Origin: Alphaproteobacteria bacterium
GTDB lineage: Bacteria > Pseudomonadota > Alphaproteobacteria > Micavibrionales > Micavibrionaceae
Length of the DNA stretch: 64,000 nt
Reading direction: 5' to 3'
Assembly: GCA_016125135.1 (NCBI GenBank)
Contig: WGMJ01000014.1
Location: 62,001-126,000, forward strand
This document shows positions 17,447 through 25,923 of this stretch, piece after piece (positions within the stretch are counted from its first letter, which is position 1; every line of letters begins with the position of its first letter). Below the pieces are notes generated by a model. That model saw only the letters and a program-made list of their open reading frames with translations. It was not told the DNA's origin and made no database searches. The translations under genes were made by a program, and so were the position numbers.

Positions 17447-18479
17447 GAAAATCATTATCGATGAAATCAGCAAGAAAGGCTGTATGCCACTTGATGAATA
17501 TATGGCACTTTGCCTCGGGCATCCGCAACATGGCTATTATATGACGCGTGACCCGTTCGGGCGCGCGGGTGATTTCATTACAGCGCCTGAAATTTCACAA
17601 ACATTTGGCGAAATGATTGGTGCATGGCTGATGGACACATGGCAGAAAATGGGCAGCCCTGCCAAATTCGCTCTTGTCGAGTGCGGCCCGGGGCGCGGGA
17701 CGTTGATGCGCGATATATTGCGCGTTGCCAAACTGCTGGAGCCTTTCAAGGCAGCAGCAAAAGTATATCTGGCTGAAATGAGCCCCGTTCTGATGGAAAT
17801 ACAAAAAGAAACACTCAAGGACGAAACCATCAACTGGATTGTTGATATAAAAGATCTGCCTAGCACGATGCCTGTTATTTTTATCGGCAACGAGTTTCTT
17901 GATGCCTTACCCGTTAAACAATATGTGATGAAGAACAAGCAACTACATGAGCGCGTTGTCGTTTATCGTGACAACGCGTTGCAAATCGTTGCGCAGGATG
18001 AAGGCGGAGGCCATGCCGAAATCGAAGACGGGGCAATTCTTGAAAATTCTCCCGCTGTTGAACTTTTCTGGCGGCAGATGCTGGCCCGTATCAAGGCGCA
18101 AACAGGTGCGGCGCTTTTTATTGACTATGGCTATTTGCAAAAACGCGCAGGCGATACATTGCAAGCCGTTAAAGGCCACCAGCCTGTGTCTATTCTCGAA
18201 GCGCCGGGTGAATGCGATTTAACAGCGCATGTTGATTTTGAAATGCTGGATCTGATCGCCAAAGAATCCGGTTTTACATCCCAGCGGATAACACAAGGTG
18301 CGTTTTTAAGAAAACTTGGCATCCGCGCACGTGCCGAAACATTGATGAAAAACAACGCGGCGAAAGCTGCTTCAATTGCGAATGATATCAATAGGCTTAT
18401 CGAACCGGACCGTATGGGCGGCTTATTTAAAGTGATTGCTGTGACATCCCCCACGCTCACAGCCGAGGGCTTCGCATGA
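17433..18479 (+). CDS. SAM-dependent methyltransferase, MidA/NDUFAF7 family
   Basis: 348 residues. The start ATG 17433 lies inside the end of lgt. Visible family parts: YYMTRDPFGRAGDFITAPEISQTFGEMIGAW (near 35-65) and the SAM-binding VECGPGRGTLMRDIL (near 83-97), GNEFLDALPV, and FIDYGYL. Mitochondrial NDUFAF7/MidA methylates an Arg of a complex I subunit; the bacterial proteins are thought to act similarly but this is not proven. Position between lgt and pgeF is the usual one in alphaproteobacteria. ATGA overlap with pgeF. Confidence 0.9.
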   Translation: MSALEKIIIDEISKKGCMPLDEYMALCLGHPQHGYYMTRDPFGRAGDFITAPEISQTFGEMIGAWLMDTWQKMGSPAKFALVECGPGRGTLMRDILRVAKLLEPFKAAAKVYLAEMSPVLMEIQKETLKDETINWIVDIKDLPSTMPVIFIGNEFLDALPVKQYVMKNKQLHERVVVYRDNALQIVAQDEGGGHAEIEDGAILENSPAVELFWRQMLARIKAQTGAALFIDYGYLQKRAGDTLQAVKGHQPVSILEAPGECDLTAHVDFEMLDLIAKESGFTSQRITQGAFLRKLGIRARAETLMKNNAAKAASIANDINRLIEPDRMGGLFKVIAVTSPTLTAEGFA

Positions 18480-19141
18480 GCGTTGTGATCCCGGCCTTCG
18501 AAGCGCCTGTAAAGGCAGCGTTCTTCGGCAGTGATGCCAAGCGTGATTATAACCACATAACAGCGCATTTTGGGTTACACGAGCAGGATATGGCTTTTGT
18601 AAAGCAGGAGCATACAAATATTTGCCACATTGTTTCATCAGGTTATGAAACACAAATTGGTGATGCGCTTGTTACAATTGAAAAAAACAAGCTCCTTGCC
18701 GTTATCACAGCAGACTGCGCACCTGTATTGTTTACTGACGGGCACGTTATCGCTGCCGCGCATGCAGGCTGGAAAGGGACTGTTTACGGCGTACTTGAAA
18801 ATACGATTGCAAAGATGAAAGAAATGGGCGCCGGAAACATTCGTGCCGTCATTGGTCCGTGCATCGGCCCGCAATCTTATGAAGTCTCGCCTGATTTTTT
18901 AGCCCCGTTTATGGCAGATGATAAAAAAGCCGCGCAATTTTTCCGTCCGCAGGGCGAGAAATATCTGTTTAATCTTCCCGCCTATGTGATTTTCCGCCTG
19001 CAACGGGCAGGGGTGCAGGATGCAAGCTGGGTCGGGCAGGATACCTACAAACAAGAAGACTTATATTATAGCTACCGCCGCGCAACCCAGCGGGGCGAGC
19101 CTTCTACGGGGCGGCAGGTCTCGGCAATCGGGATTTTCTAA
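18476..19141 (+). CDS. pgeF: Peptidoglycan editing factor PgeF (YfiH / laccase-domain family)
   Basis: 221 residues. Contains [20 protein letters not shown] (near 97-106) and [12 protein letters not shown], which give the Cys-His-His zinc site of the family. E. coli PgeF removes L-Ser mis-incorporated in place of L-Ala in UDP-MurNAc peptides; human FAMIN is a purine nucleoside enzyme of the same fold. 'Laccase' or 'polyphenol oxidase' are older labels. It starts within the stop of the MidA-like gene and ends 43 bases before prs. Confidence 0.92.
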   Translation: MSVVIPAFEAPVKAAFFGSDAKRDYNHITAHFGLHEQDMAFVKQEHTNICHIVSSGYETQIGDALVTIEKNKLLAVITADCAPVLFTDGHVIAAAHAGWKGTVYGVLENTIAKMKEMGAGNIRAVIGPCIGPQSYEVSPDFLAPFMADDKKAAQFFRPQGEKYLFNLPAYVIFRLQRAGVQDASWVGQDTYKQEDLYYSYRRATQRGEPSTGRQVSAIGIF

Positions 19142-19184
19142 AAAATATCTTTTCTTTCAGCGGCAAACCCGATATCAAAGGGGC

Positions 19185-20117
19185 ATGAAACTGATCGCCG
19201 GAAGCGCCAGTAAGCCACTGGCCCAAGCCATTTCAAAATATTTGCAGGTGCCGCTTGCCGATGCCTATATCCGCCGCTTCGCCGATATGGAAGTGTTCGT
19301 CGAGATTAACGAGAATATTCGTGGTGAAGATGTTTTCTACATCCAGTCAACGTCATATCCGGCAAACGACAATCTCATGGAATTGCTGGTGGCGATGGAT
19401 GCGTTGAAACGTTCATCTGCGCGCCGCATTACCGCTGTCATTCCTTATTTCGGTTACGCACGCCAAGATCGCCGCACAGGTTCACGCACGCCGATCTCGG
19501 CCAAGCTGGTCGCAAACCTGATTACAAAAGCAGGGGCCGACCGCGTGTTAACGCTTGATCTGCACGCCGGCCAGATACAAGGCTTCTTTGATATTCCGCT
19601 CGATAACCTGATTGCGTCCCCCATCATGGTGCCGGATATTCTGAAAGGCATAAAAGGTGAAGACGCAATGATTGTATCGCCCGATGTTGGCGGTGTTGTC
19701 CGTGCACGTGCTTTTGCCAAACGGTTAAACACTGAACTTGCAATAATCGATAAACGCCGCGAGAAGGCGGGGATGTCCGAAGTGATGAACGTGATCGGCG
19801 ATGTCGAAGGCAAGGTCTGTATTCTGGTTGATGATATGGTTGATTCCGGCGGTACGTTGTGTAACGCAGCTGATGCGCTTTTGAAAAACGGCGCAAAAGA
19901 TGTTCAGGCTTATATCGTCCACGGCGTGCTTTCAGGTGGCGCGGTTTCCCGCATCGAAGGGTCCAAAATCAGTAAGCTCGTGATTACAGATAGTATCTCG
20001 GTGCCCGAGAATGTGCGCAAATCGGCAAAAATCGAGATCCTGACAATCGCCGAACTCATGGGCGAAGCTATCCGCCGTATCTCTGAAGAACGCTCTATTT
20101 CAGCTTTGTTTGCTTAA
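19185..20117 (+). CDS. prs: Ribose-phosphate pyrophosphokinase
   Basis: 310 residues from ATG 19185 (AAAGGGG upstream). PRPP synthase type [21 protein letters not shown], flexible loop [20 protein letters not shown] near 85-104, [15 protein letters not shown] (ribose-phosphate binding) and the PRPP loop [10 protein letters not shown] near 216-225. It makes PRPP from ribose-5-phosphate and ATP for nucleotides, His and Trp. Last in the hldD-lgt unit by spacing, though its own promoter in 19142-19184 is possible; rplY and pth follow further on, as is usual, but separated here by other genes. Confidence 0.96.
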   Translation: MKLIAGSASKPLAQAISKYLQVPLADAYIRRFADMEVFVEINENIRGEDVFYIQSTSYPANDNLMELLVAMDALKRSSARRITAVIPYFGYARQDRRTGSRTPISAKLVANLITKAGADRVLTLDLHAGQIQGFFDIPLDNLIASPIMVPDILKGIKGEDAMIVSPDVGGVVRARAFAKRLNTELAIIDKRREKAGMSEVMNVIGDVEGKVCILVDDMVDSGGTLCNAADALLKNGAKDVQAYIVHGVLSGGAVSRIEGSKISKLVITDSISVPENVRKSAKIEILTIAELMGEAIRRISEERSISALFA

Positions 20118-20127
20118 TACACTAAAA

Positions 20128-20808
20128 TTAAAGCGGCTCTGAGCGCGCAACGTAGTTTGTTCTGCGGGCATTACCGTTCACGGCAATATTTTCATTGAGT
20201 GTTGGCCCACGGTGCCAGTTTGGTATGGCGGGTTCTCCGTTATGCTTAATCGTTTCTTTTGTTGCAACAATGCTCAAGTCGCTCTGCATTGCATGTATAG
20301 TCGCGTTTTTTCCTCTGCTCAGTAAAGGGCCAGCACCATCAGCAGTTAATATGACAGTAAGTAAAGAAATGCCATCATGGTGCCAATGTTCTTTATTCGG
20401 GTCAGCTGTCCGTTCAAAATCTTGCCGTACATCAACAGACCATGGGTAAGGGGCTGGCACTGCGGCATTCAGGTCCTGAAGCAATATTTGTGAAGCTGTA
20501 CCAAATTTATAAAGAGCTTCGCTTTGTGGAATCACAGGCGTGATAGCATCCTCGTAGGCAGGTCGTGTACAGCGGCGAAAAACGCCATTGGCGTAGTACC
20601 CCGGGTTAAGTCGGGTTGAGTGTTTGCCATGTGTAATTCTTTTTGCTTCAAATTGCTGTCGCCAATCCAGCCAACCACGGATAATCACACCGTTGAAATC
20701 GCCGGCAAAAATTCCGCCCGAGGCATAGCCCAGCAAGGCTACAGGCGTTGCAAATTGTTGCGCCTGGCAGGTTTTTAGCCTGTAAGGGTTTGAGGCTTGC
20801 TGAATCAT
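20128..20808 (-). CDS. Unassigned protein with HxD...H cupin-like core (DUF1826-like)
   Basis: 226 residues, convergent with prs. Central part reads EHWHHDGISLLTVILTADGAGPLL (140-163), then IHAMQSDLSIVATKETIKHNG and NWHRGPT (197-203). H143-H144-D145 plus His199-Arg200 resemble the HxD...H iron site of double-stranded beta-helix oxygenases and the layout of DUF1826 proteins (zinc- or metal-stress associated in some bacteria). I infer a metal-binding cupin/2OG-like fold; no substrate can be named. No signal peptide. It lies between prs and rplY, which are often neighbours, so it is probably an insertion. Divergent from rplY with 140 bases between. Confidence 0.5.
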   Translation of the reverse strand: MIQQASNPYRLKTCQAQQFATPVALLGYASGGIFAGDFNGVIIRGWLDWRQQFEAKRITHGKHSTRLNPGYYANGVFRRCTRPAYEDAITPVIPQSEALYKFGTASQILLQDLNAAVPAPYPWSVDVRQDFERTADPNKEHWHHDGISLLTVILTADGAGPLLSRGKNATIHAMQSDLSIVATKETIKHNGEPAIPNWHRGPTLNENIAVNGNARRTNYVARSEPL

Positions 20809-20902
20809 ATGGGGAACTTAGCGGCCCGCATAATAATATGTCAATAATTAATGGCGTATTTTCCTTGCATTCTTTAATAAAAAAGCCTAAAAACCCCTCA
20901 CG

Positions 20903-20922
20903 CCGACACCCCTGGAGGTCGG
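20903..20922 (+). promoter_or_regulatory. Leader hairpin in front of rplY
   Basis: CCGAC and GTCGG close a ten-base C-rich/G-rich loop (ACCCCTGGAG), 26 bases before the rplY start and just ahead of its GAGGT site. Ribosomal-protein leaders often carry such stems, but no known L25 leader motif can be claimed. Confidence 0.35.
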
Positions 20923-20948
20923 TAACTTTTAACTTTTTGAGGTAAATC

Positions 20949-21635
20949 ATGTCCAAGCAGTACACGCTTGCGGCGGAAAAGCGCGAGAAGGCAGGTAAGG
21001 GGTCCTCACGCGCCATTAGACGGGAAAACCGTGTTCCGGCCGTAATTTATGGCGATAACAAACCCCCTGTTACAATCACACTGGTCGCAAAAGATCTGGT
21101 GAAGGAATACCACAAAGGCCACATGTTCACGAACCTGTGCGAGCTTGCCGTCGGTTCTGAAAAAACACTGGTTCTGGCGCGTGATGTGCAGGTTCACCCT
21201 GTAACAGACCGCCCGATGCACGTTGATTTCATGCGCGTATCACCAAAAACACAGATCCACGTTTCTGTGCCTATTGAGTTTATCAATCAGGATAAATCAC
21301 CTGGTATGAAGGCAAAAGGCGTTCTGAACATTGTGTATCACGAACTCCATGTTGTTTGTCCTGCAAATAACATCCCTGAATCAATTCAGGTTGACCTCAG
21401 TGGCCTCGAGATCGGCGACGCAGCCTATCTTTCTTCAAACGTTACACTGCCACAAGGCGTTAAAGTGGAAACAAAAGAAGACGATATGACGCTCTGCACG
21501 ATCCAGCAGCCAAAAGAAGACAAAGCCCCCGAGCCAACAGAAGCAGCTGCCGCTGCGCCTGGTGCCGAAGGTGCCGCTGCCGCCCCTGCGGCTGGTGCAG
21601 CAGCTGCGCCTGCCAAAGAAGGCGACAAGAAATAA
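20949..21635 (+). CDS. rplY: 50S ribosomal protein L25 / general stress protein Ctc
   Basis: 228 residues, the long (CTC/TL5) form. N-terminal 5S rRNA-binding domain (about 1-95: REKAGKGSSRAIRRENRVPAVIYGDN, then RDVQVHPVTDRPMHVDFMRV) followed by the beta-rich C-terminal domain (100-185) and a low-complexity Ala/Pro/Glu/Lys tail (186-228). The tail is longer than usual and may be flexible. Good ribosome site GAGGT seven bases upstream. L25 binds 5S rRNA in the central protuberance. Followed by a strong terminator at 21658, so it is monocistronic here rather than co-transcribed with pth. Confidence 0.95.
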   Translation: MSKQYTLAAEKREKAGKGSSRAIRRENRVPAVIYGDNKPPVTITLVAKDLVKEYHKGHMFTNLCELAVGSEKTLVLARDVQVHPVTDRPMHVDFMRVSPKTQIHVSVPIEFINQDKSPGMKAKGVLNIVYHELHVVCPANNIPESIQVDLSGLEIGDAAYLSSNVTLPQGVKVETKEDDMTLCTIQQPKEDKAPEPTEAAAAAPGAEGAAAAPAAGAAAAPAKEGDKK

Positions 21636-21657
21636 GCCTCTATTCAATAGGTGTTAC

Positions 21658-21686
21658 AATAAAAGCCCCGTTTTCGGGGCTTTTTT
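21658..21686 (+). terminator. Rho-independent terminator of rplY
   Basis: AAAAGCCCCG and CGGGGCTTTT arms with TTTT loop, followed by T-rich bases. Symmetric A and T tracts mean it could work on both strands. Confidence 0.9.
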
Positions 21687-21755
21687 ATTTCCCCTTGTAG
21701 GGCGCCCTCGTTTATGTCTACTATCACGAAATAACGATATAGAGGGAAGGTTTTT

Positions 21756-22340
21756 ATGAACGCTATTCAAAGAGCGACATCTTCGATTTTGGCACTGGGC
21801 TTTGTATTTGCAGCGGTGCCTGCGGCATCGTTCGCGCAAACGGCCGGAATTGAAAAACAAGATAATCAGAACACAACAGACGAAAACCAGCAGGACGACA
21901 TCTTAAGCCTTATTCTTCCGCAACAACTGGGCGAACAATGCGCAGTCGCTGTTGTAGTCGATTTGGGACGCGGCGAATACACTGAAGAGCAGGCAGCACG
22001 ACTGATTGATGAAGCCGGCCCATTGCTGGGACGTGGCGCCGCCGAGGGTATGGGGAATGTTCTTCGGTATCTAGCCCAAAATGGAACGACAATTGAAACG
22101 GTCTGTCAGGATATTGTTCAAAATAATACAACGCAGACAGATATAATGCTCTCATCAATAGGGCCATATTTTGCAAGAGCTGCTTCACTTAACGAGGATT
22201 TTGGCAATATCGAGTATCGTGGCATTGCTATTGTAGCAATTGAAAATGACCGAATTGTGCTCCCCAATGGAACCGTAATAGAGATACCGCCCGTGGCCCC
22301 ATTGCCGGACCGGCCGCCAAGTGTAGGCTCCCCCGTTTAA
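21756..22340 (+). CDS. Secreted protein, member 1 of a three-paralogue family
   Basis: 194 residues, family unrecognised. Signal peptide 1-27 ending SFAQT; mature protein acidic with a Gln/Asn/Asp-rich start. Its core aligns by eye with the products at 22369 and 24724: first Cys in EQCAVAVVVDLGRG, a helix with GRGAAEGMGN, second Cys in TVCQDIVQNN, then PYFARAASLNEDFGNIEYRGIAIVA and IVLPNGTVIEIPP. Two conserved Cys probably form a disulfide in the periplasm or outside. The ribosome site AGAGGGAAGG is strong. A Pro-rich tail ends the chain. Start of a probable two-gene unit with 22369 (28 bases apart). Confidence 0.7.
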   Translation: MNAIQRATSSILALGFVFAAVPAASFAQTAGIEKQDNQNTTDENQQDDILSLILPQQLGEQCAVAVVVDLGRGEYTEEQAARLIDEAGPLLGRGAAEGMGNVLRYLAQNGTTIETVCQDIVQNNTTQTDIMLSSIGPYFARAASLNEDFGNIEYRGIAIVAIENDRIVLPNGTVIEIPPVAPLPDRPPSVGSPV

Positions 22341-22368
22341 AAAGCAGAAAAGCAAGCAAGAGGTACTT

Positions 22369-22878
22369 ATGAAACAAATTTCTTTAAAGCAAGCTGTTGC
22401 CGCATTGCCCGCATTGGGCATGGCATGGGCAGCTCCCGCGGTGGCTTTTGCGCAAGAGGCAGAAGCGCCACAAAGCAACCCGATGTACGCTGTCATGAAC
22501 GGCAATTTTCCTGCGTGCAGAGTTGCAGTTGTATATGCGTTTGACCGTGCGGCCCAAAATAGAGAACAGGCAATAGCGGCATTAGATCGCGTGCAGCATT
22601 TACTTGAGGCAGGTGCTGACGAAGGCATGTATAATGCCATGGTGGCGCTTACGGTTACAGGCACAACAGCCGAAACGGCATGCAGTGATATCGCTGCGCA
22701 AAATACCACTGTAAACGAGATTTTAGCGGAAGGTGTCAGGCCATATTTTGATAGAGCCGTTGCTATAGACCCCGAATTCGCCACTATAGGTTTTACAGGT
22801 GTCTATGCTGTGTTGGTCGAAAATAATCAGGCAACTTTGCCAAACGGCAATACGCTTGACCTCTCGCCAAACCCCTAA
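22369..22878 (+). CDS. Secreted protein, member 2 of a three-paralogue family
   Basis: 169 residues; signal peptide 1-28 (AVAFAQE). Shares the family core: first Cys in PACRVAVVYAFDR, helix with LLEAGADEGMYN, second Cys in TACSDIAAQNTT, then PYFDRAVAIDPEFATIGFTGVYAVL and ATLPNGNTLDL. Closest to member 1, with which it forms a tandem duplication; the third copy at 24724 is more diverged. No known domain recognised. Ribosome site AAGAGGT. A GC-rich inverted repeat with arms GCCGGC follows at 22893-22919 and may end the transcript. Confidence 0.7.
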   Translation: MKQISLKQAVAALPALGMAWAAPAVAFAQEAEAPQSNPMYAVMNGNFPACRVAVVYAFDRAAQNREQAIAALDRVQHLLEAGADEGMYNAMVALTVTGTTAETACSDIAAQNTTVNEILAEGVRPYFDRAVAIDPEFATIGFTGVYAVLVENNQATLPNGNTLDLSPNP

Positions 22879-22971
22879 CCGGAAATAAAAGCGCCGGCCG
22901 CGGGATCAACGCAGCCGGCTTAGTTTATGTGGCTCTCGCCACGGGAGAAACTTGTTCTGGCTAAAAACTTC

Positions 22972-23652
22972 TTACATTGCACGTTCCATTCGAATGCCGC
23001 CAACCGCAAGCGGCGCTGCTGGTTGATCCCAGAGAGCTTCGACCTCCTCTGGTCGAAGAGTTTCGGAGCCATGGGTCTTCAAAGAGAGAGCTCTTGCTGT
23101 TGTGAAAGCGGCTTCTAGCGTTCTGCCGGAGTTCACACGCTCTTGTCCGTTCAGAAGAGCTGCAACAAGCGGCGTGCTGTCACCTTCTGTAATTCTCTGG
23201 AGCAAGGCACAAGCACTTAGCACAAGAGTAGGGGCAACAGAAGATGCCATCATGAAGGCTCGTATTGAACGTCTATCATATGAAACCTCAGTGCCGCTGT
23301 TTCTAAGTACTGTCTCCATAGTGCGATGCTCTTCATAAGGGTTCGCTTGAATAACATCTATTGCAGTCAACGCGTTCGTGATCACCTCATTCATGCCTGC
23401 GCTATCATTGCCGTTGATAACAGTACTACGGTCAAGCTTTACAGGATTATCAGGGTCCCACGACGCTTGATAGAATTCTGCGCTTACACCAAAAGTAATT
23501 TTAGATTTTTGTGGTGCTGCTGTATCAATCTCGATCTCGGCAATCGGTGTTTCTGCAAGCGATGGTTTGGGCCCGTTAATACTTTGGCGTGGGCGTACCC
23601 ATGATGGTGGAAGTTCACCAGCCGCGTATACCTTGTATGTTACTTTTGTCAT
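22972..23652 (-). CDS. Unrecognised protein, 226 residues
   Basis: No family recognised. No signal peptide. N-terminal beta-like segment (TKVTYKVYAAGELPPSWVRPR), a stretch of short strands to about residue 80, then a helical C-terminal two thirds including a hydrophobic FMMASSVAPTLVLSACALLQRI (about 131-152) that could be a buried helix or a membrane contact. Preceded by an AGGAGAAAG ribosome site. The 43-residue ORF at 23693-23824 lies just upstream on the same strand and probably shares its transcript. The surrounding region is all lineage-specific. Confidence 0.6.
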   Translation of the reverse strand: MTKVTYKVYAAGELPPSWVRPRQSINGPKPSLAETPIAEIEIDTAAPQKSKITFGVSAEFYQASWDPDNPVKLDRSTVINGNDSAGMNEVITNALTAIDVIQANPYEEHRTMETVLRNSGTEVSYDRRSIRAFMMASSVAPTLVLSACALLQRITEGDSTPLVAALLNGQERVNSGRTLEAAFTTARALSLKTHGSETLRPEEVEALWDQPAAPLAVGGIRMERAM

Positions 23653-23692
23653 TTTCTTTCTCCTGATTTTTGTTTGTTAAAAAACAATTTTA

Positions 23693-23824
23693 TTAAGCTG
23701 GCTTGAAACCACCGGCGAAACCGGCTGGGTCAAAAAAGTTTGCCATCATCCAGCTCAGTTCAATTGGTGTTGCTGCTGCTGCAAAACCGTTAATCGCTTT
23801 GTTGTTATTTGCATCTAGTCCCAT
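23693..23824 (-). CDS. Small protein, 43 residues
   Basis: ATG 23824 follows a clear GGGAGAGAG ribosome site six bases away. The peptide starts MGLDANNNKAINGF, has an Ala run, then LSWMMANFFDPAGFAGGFKPA at the end: aromatic and Gly-rich. 40 bases upstream of the 226-residue gene on the same strand, so probably co-transcribed. It may be a structural or signalling peptide; no precedent recognised. Confidence 0.5.
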   Translation of the reverse strand: MGLDANNNKAINGFAAAATPIELSWMMANFFDPAGFAGGFKPA

Positions 23825-23953
23825 CGTCTCTCTCCCTTGTTTTGTGGTTGTTTTCAACCTTATGCCTTAATCATCTCATAATTTTACATAAAGTTTTATG
23901 TTTTTAGTGTTTAGTTATATTTTATTTAAGTTAAATGGGATAAGCTTAAGAAT

Positions 23954-24637
23954 ATGGACGTTTCAGTTGCACAAATCAGAGCTGCGCGGGGGCTTTTAGG
24001 CTGGGGTCAGAAGGACCTTGCAGCAGAAATCGGCATTTCTGCGATTGCTATGAACCATATTGAAAGCGGGCAATCGCAGCCGCGCACCTCAACGCTTGGT
24101 AAAATTCGCAATGTCTTCGAAACTAACGGCGTGGAATTTACCGAAGGCCACGGCGTAAGGCTGAAGGAAGAAGTTTTCAAGGTCGATGTTTACCAAGGGG
24201 CCGATGCCACAATCCGCTATTATAAAGATATTGTTGAAACATTACGGCGTGATGGCGGCGAGGCACTCCACATCACCTTCGATGAAAGTATCTTCTGGAA
24301 GGAAGAGAAAGATCGCAAAGCACTCTTCTTTTATTATAAAGAATTTATGCGTTACGGGCTTGGCGAGAAGCTGATACTGAGCGAAACGGCAAACCAGCGC
24401 TATGGCCCCAAGCAAACATCAGAATACCGCGTTTACAGCAAAGATGTTTTCAGTGATGTCAGCACATCCGTTTACGGCATGAAATACGCCATTATTCTGC
24501 CGCGTAAAATTATTACCGTACAGAACCCTGAAGTCGCCGATACCTACCGCCGTCAGTTCCTTGACTACTGGAAGCGGGCCAAACCCATCGCGCCGCGCAA
24601 ATCCATGTTCGAAGAGGATATGGAGAAAGAACGTTAA
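23954..24637 (+). CDS. XRE-family HTH regulator with long C-terminal domain
   Basis: 227 residues. Residues 6-62 form an XRE/Cro HTH (QIRAARGLLGWGQKDLAAEIGISAIAMNHIESGQSQPR), the type common in alphaproteobacteria. The remaining 160 residues (from GADATIRYYKDIVETLRRDGGEALHITFDE to KIITVQNPEVADTYRRQFLDYW) resemble the sensor part of TrmB-like or phospholipase D-like regulators, but without a catalytic motif. Preceded by a 129-base AT-rich gap that should hold its promoter and that of the divergent small ORF; it may control the secreted-protein genes around it. Confidence 0.8.
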   Translation: MDVSVAQIRAARGLLGWGQKDLAAEIGISAIAMNHIESGQSQPRTSTLGKIRNVFETNGVEFTEGHGVRLKEEVFKVDVYQGADATIRYYKDIVETLRRDGGEALHITFDESIFWKEEKDRKALFFYYKEFMRYGLGEKLILSETANQRYGPKQTSEYRVYSKDVFSDVSTSVYGMKYAIILPRKIITVQNPEVADTYRRQFLDYWKRAKPIAPRKSMFEEDMEKER

Positions 24638-24639
24638 GA

Positions 24640-24660
24640 AAATCCCGCTTTGGGTTTTTT
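24640..24660 (+). terminator. Weak Rho-independent terminator
   Basis: AAATCCC and GGGTTT with a short CTTT loop and six T just after the HTH gene stop. The stem is short. Confidence 0.4.
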
Positions 24661-24723
24661 AACGGCTTGCTTTTAAAGCTGCGCCCTGCTTAAGTGTTGG
24701 CCTAATTATTTAGGGAGATAGTA

Positions 24724-25254
24724 ATGAAATCACTTATTCACGCTTCAGCACTTGCATTTGGCTTGGGACTTACAGGTCCATCCTATGCGCAGGACAGCGC
24801 GCCCCCACAGGCACCAATGGTGCCGGTATTTCCATTGGAACTATCAGACAGTCAATCAGGTGATACTTGTGGTGTAGCTGTTTTGGTAGAGTTTTACCCT
24901 GGCAATCTTTCACAGCAGCGTGCGACCGCTGTTTTACATGAAACAATGCCAACCATCGCACAAGGTGTAGCGGATGGTATTTCAGAATTGGCGAGCGCCG
25001 TAGCACCACCTTCAGAAGGGCTAAGCATTTGTCAGGAACTCGCAAATGTGGATGTGGATGATATGAATGACGCATTTGTCGCTCGATTAATTCCATCATT
25101 TCTTGCAGCTATAGCAGCAACCCCCGATTTTAGCAGTCTGGATTTTGGCGGAGTCACGGTTAATTACCGTATAGGTGATCGTATCTATATGCAGGATGGC
25201 ACTACATACACGATTCCCGGCATGGAGGCGGCTGTAAATCCGCCTGCACCATAG
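24724..25254 (+). CDS. Secreted protein, member 3 of a three-paralogue family
   Basis: 176 residues; signal peptide 1-22 (SYAQD). Family core: first Cys in DTCGVAVLVEFYPG, helix TIAQGVADGISE, second Cys in SICQELANVDVDD, then PSFLAAIAATPDFSSLDFGGVTVNY and IYMQDGTTYTIPG, matching members 1 and 2 position by position but with low identity. Separated from them by the 226-residue gene, the small ORF and the HTH regulator, so either an older duplication or a rearranged cluster. Ribosome site AGGGAG upstream. Followed by pth after 56 bases. Confidence 0.7.
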   Translation: MKSLIHASALAFGLGLTGPSYAQDSAPPQAPMVPVFPLELSDSQSGDTCGVAVLVEFYPGNLSQQRATAVLHETMPTIAQGVADGISELASAVAPPSEGLSICQELANVDVDDMNDAFVARLIPSFLAAIAATPDFSSLDFGGVTVNYRIGDRIYMQDGTTYTIPGMEAAVNPPAP

Positions 25255-25310
25255 GTCCAATATTAAATTAAGGCTTTTGCTTATGCCGTGCTTCTATTAC
25301 AAATAGAGGC

Positions 25311-25919
25311 ATGTTCTTCCGTAAGAAAAACACTGAAAGCTCGCCTGCATATATTTTTGTGGGCCTCGGCAATCCGGGCAGCGAGCACGAGCGCCAGCGC
25401 CATAATGTCGGCTTTATGGTGGCCGATGCCATCGCCGAAGAACATGGCTTCCCGATGATGAAAGAAAAATACGAAGGTCATTTCGCTGAAGCCAAAATAA
25501 ACGATACAAAAGTTTTTTTGCTGAAGCCACAAACCTATATGAATTTATCGGGCCAATCAGTTGCGAAGCTTGCACGGTTTTATAAAGTACAGCCCGACCA
25601 TATTTTTGTGTTCTATGACGAGCTTGATTTACCCGCTGGCAAGGTGCGGATTAAAAAAGGCGGTGGTGATGGCGGGCATAACGGCATAAAATCTATTGAT
25701 GCCTGTATGGGGAAAACCGATTACTGGCGCGTGCGTATTGGCATTGGCCATCCGGGGGATAAAGCGCGGGTTACGGGCCATGTTTTGGGTAATTTCGCGC
25801 CTGCCGATCAGGAATGGCTGCCAAAACTCTTGACGGGAATGGCGCAATATTGTCCTCTCCTGCTGCAAGGCAAGAATGACGAGTTTATGTCACGCCTCGC
25901 GATAAATAGTAAGGAATAG
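25311..25919 (+). CDS. pth: Peptidyl-tRNA hydrolase
   Basis: 202 residues. GLGNPG at 18-23 with Asn21, catalytic His31 in [51 protein letters not shown] and a final VLGNFAPAD segment: all Pth family marks. It frees tRNA from drop-off peptidyl-tRNA. ychF starts four bases after its stop, the classic pth-ychF pair; rplY, often the first gene of this unit, is 3.7 kb upstream here. Confidence 0.97.
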   Translation: MFFRKKNTESSPAYIFVGLGNPGSEHERQRHNVGFMVADAIAEEHGFPMMKEKYEGHFAEAKINDTKVFLLKPQTYMNLSGQSVAKLARFYKVQPDHIFVFYDELDLPAGKVRIKKGGGDGGHNGIKSIDACMGKTDYWRVRIGIGHPGDKARVTGHVLGNFAPADQEWLPKLLTGMAQYCPLLLQGKNDEFMSRLAINSKE

Positions 25920-25923
25920 TAAA

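Noticed and set aside
16778-17473. Long open frame antisense to lgt
   Set aside because: Shadow frame; lgt has full family motifs and the antisense product has no domain.
22893-22919. GC-rich inverted repeat after 22369 gene as a clear terminator
   Set aside because: Arms GCCGGC are good but no T tract follows on either strand; left as a note only.
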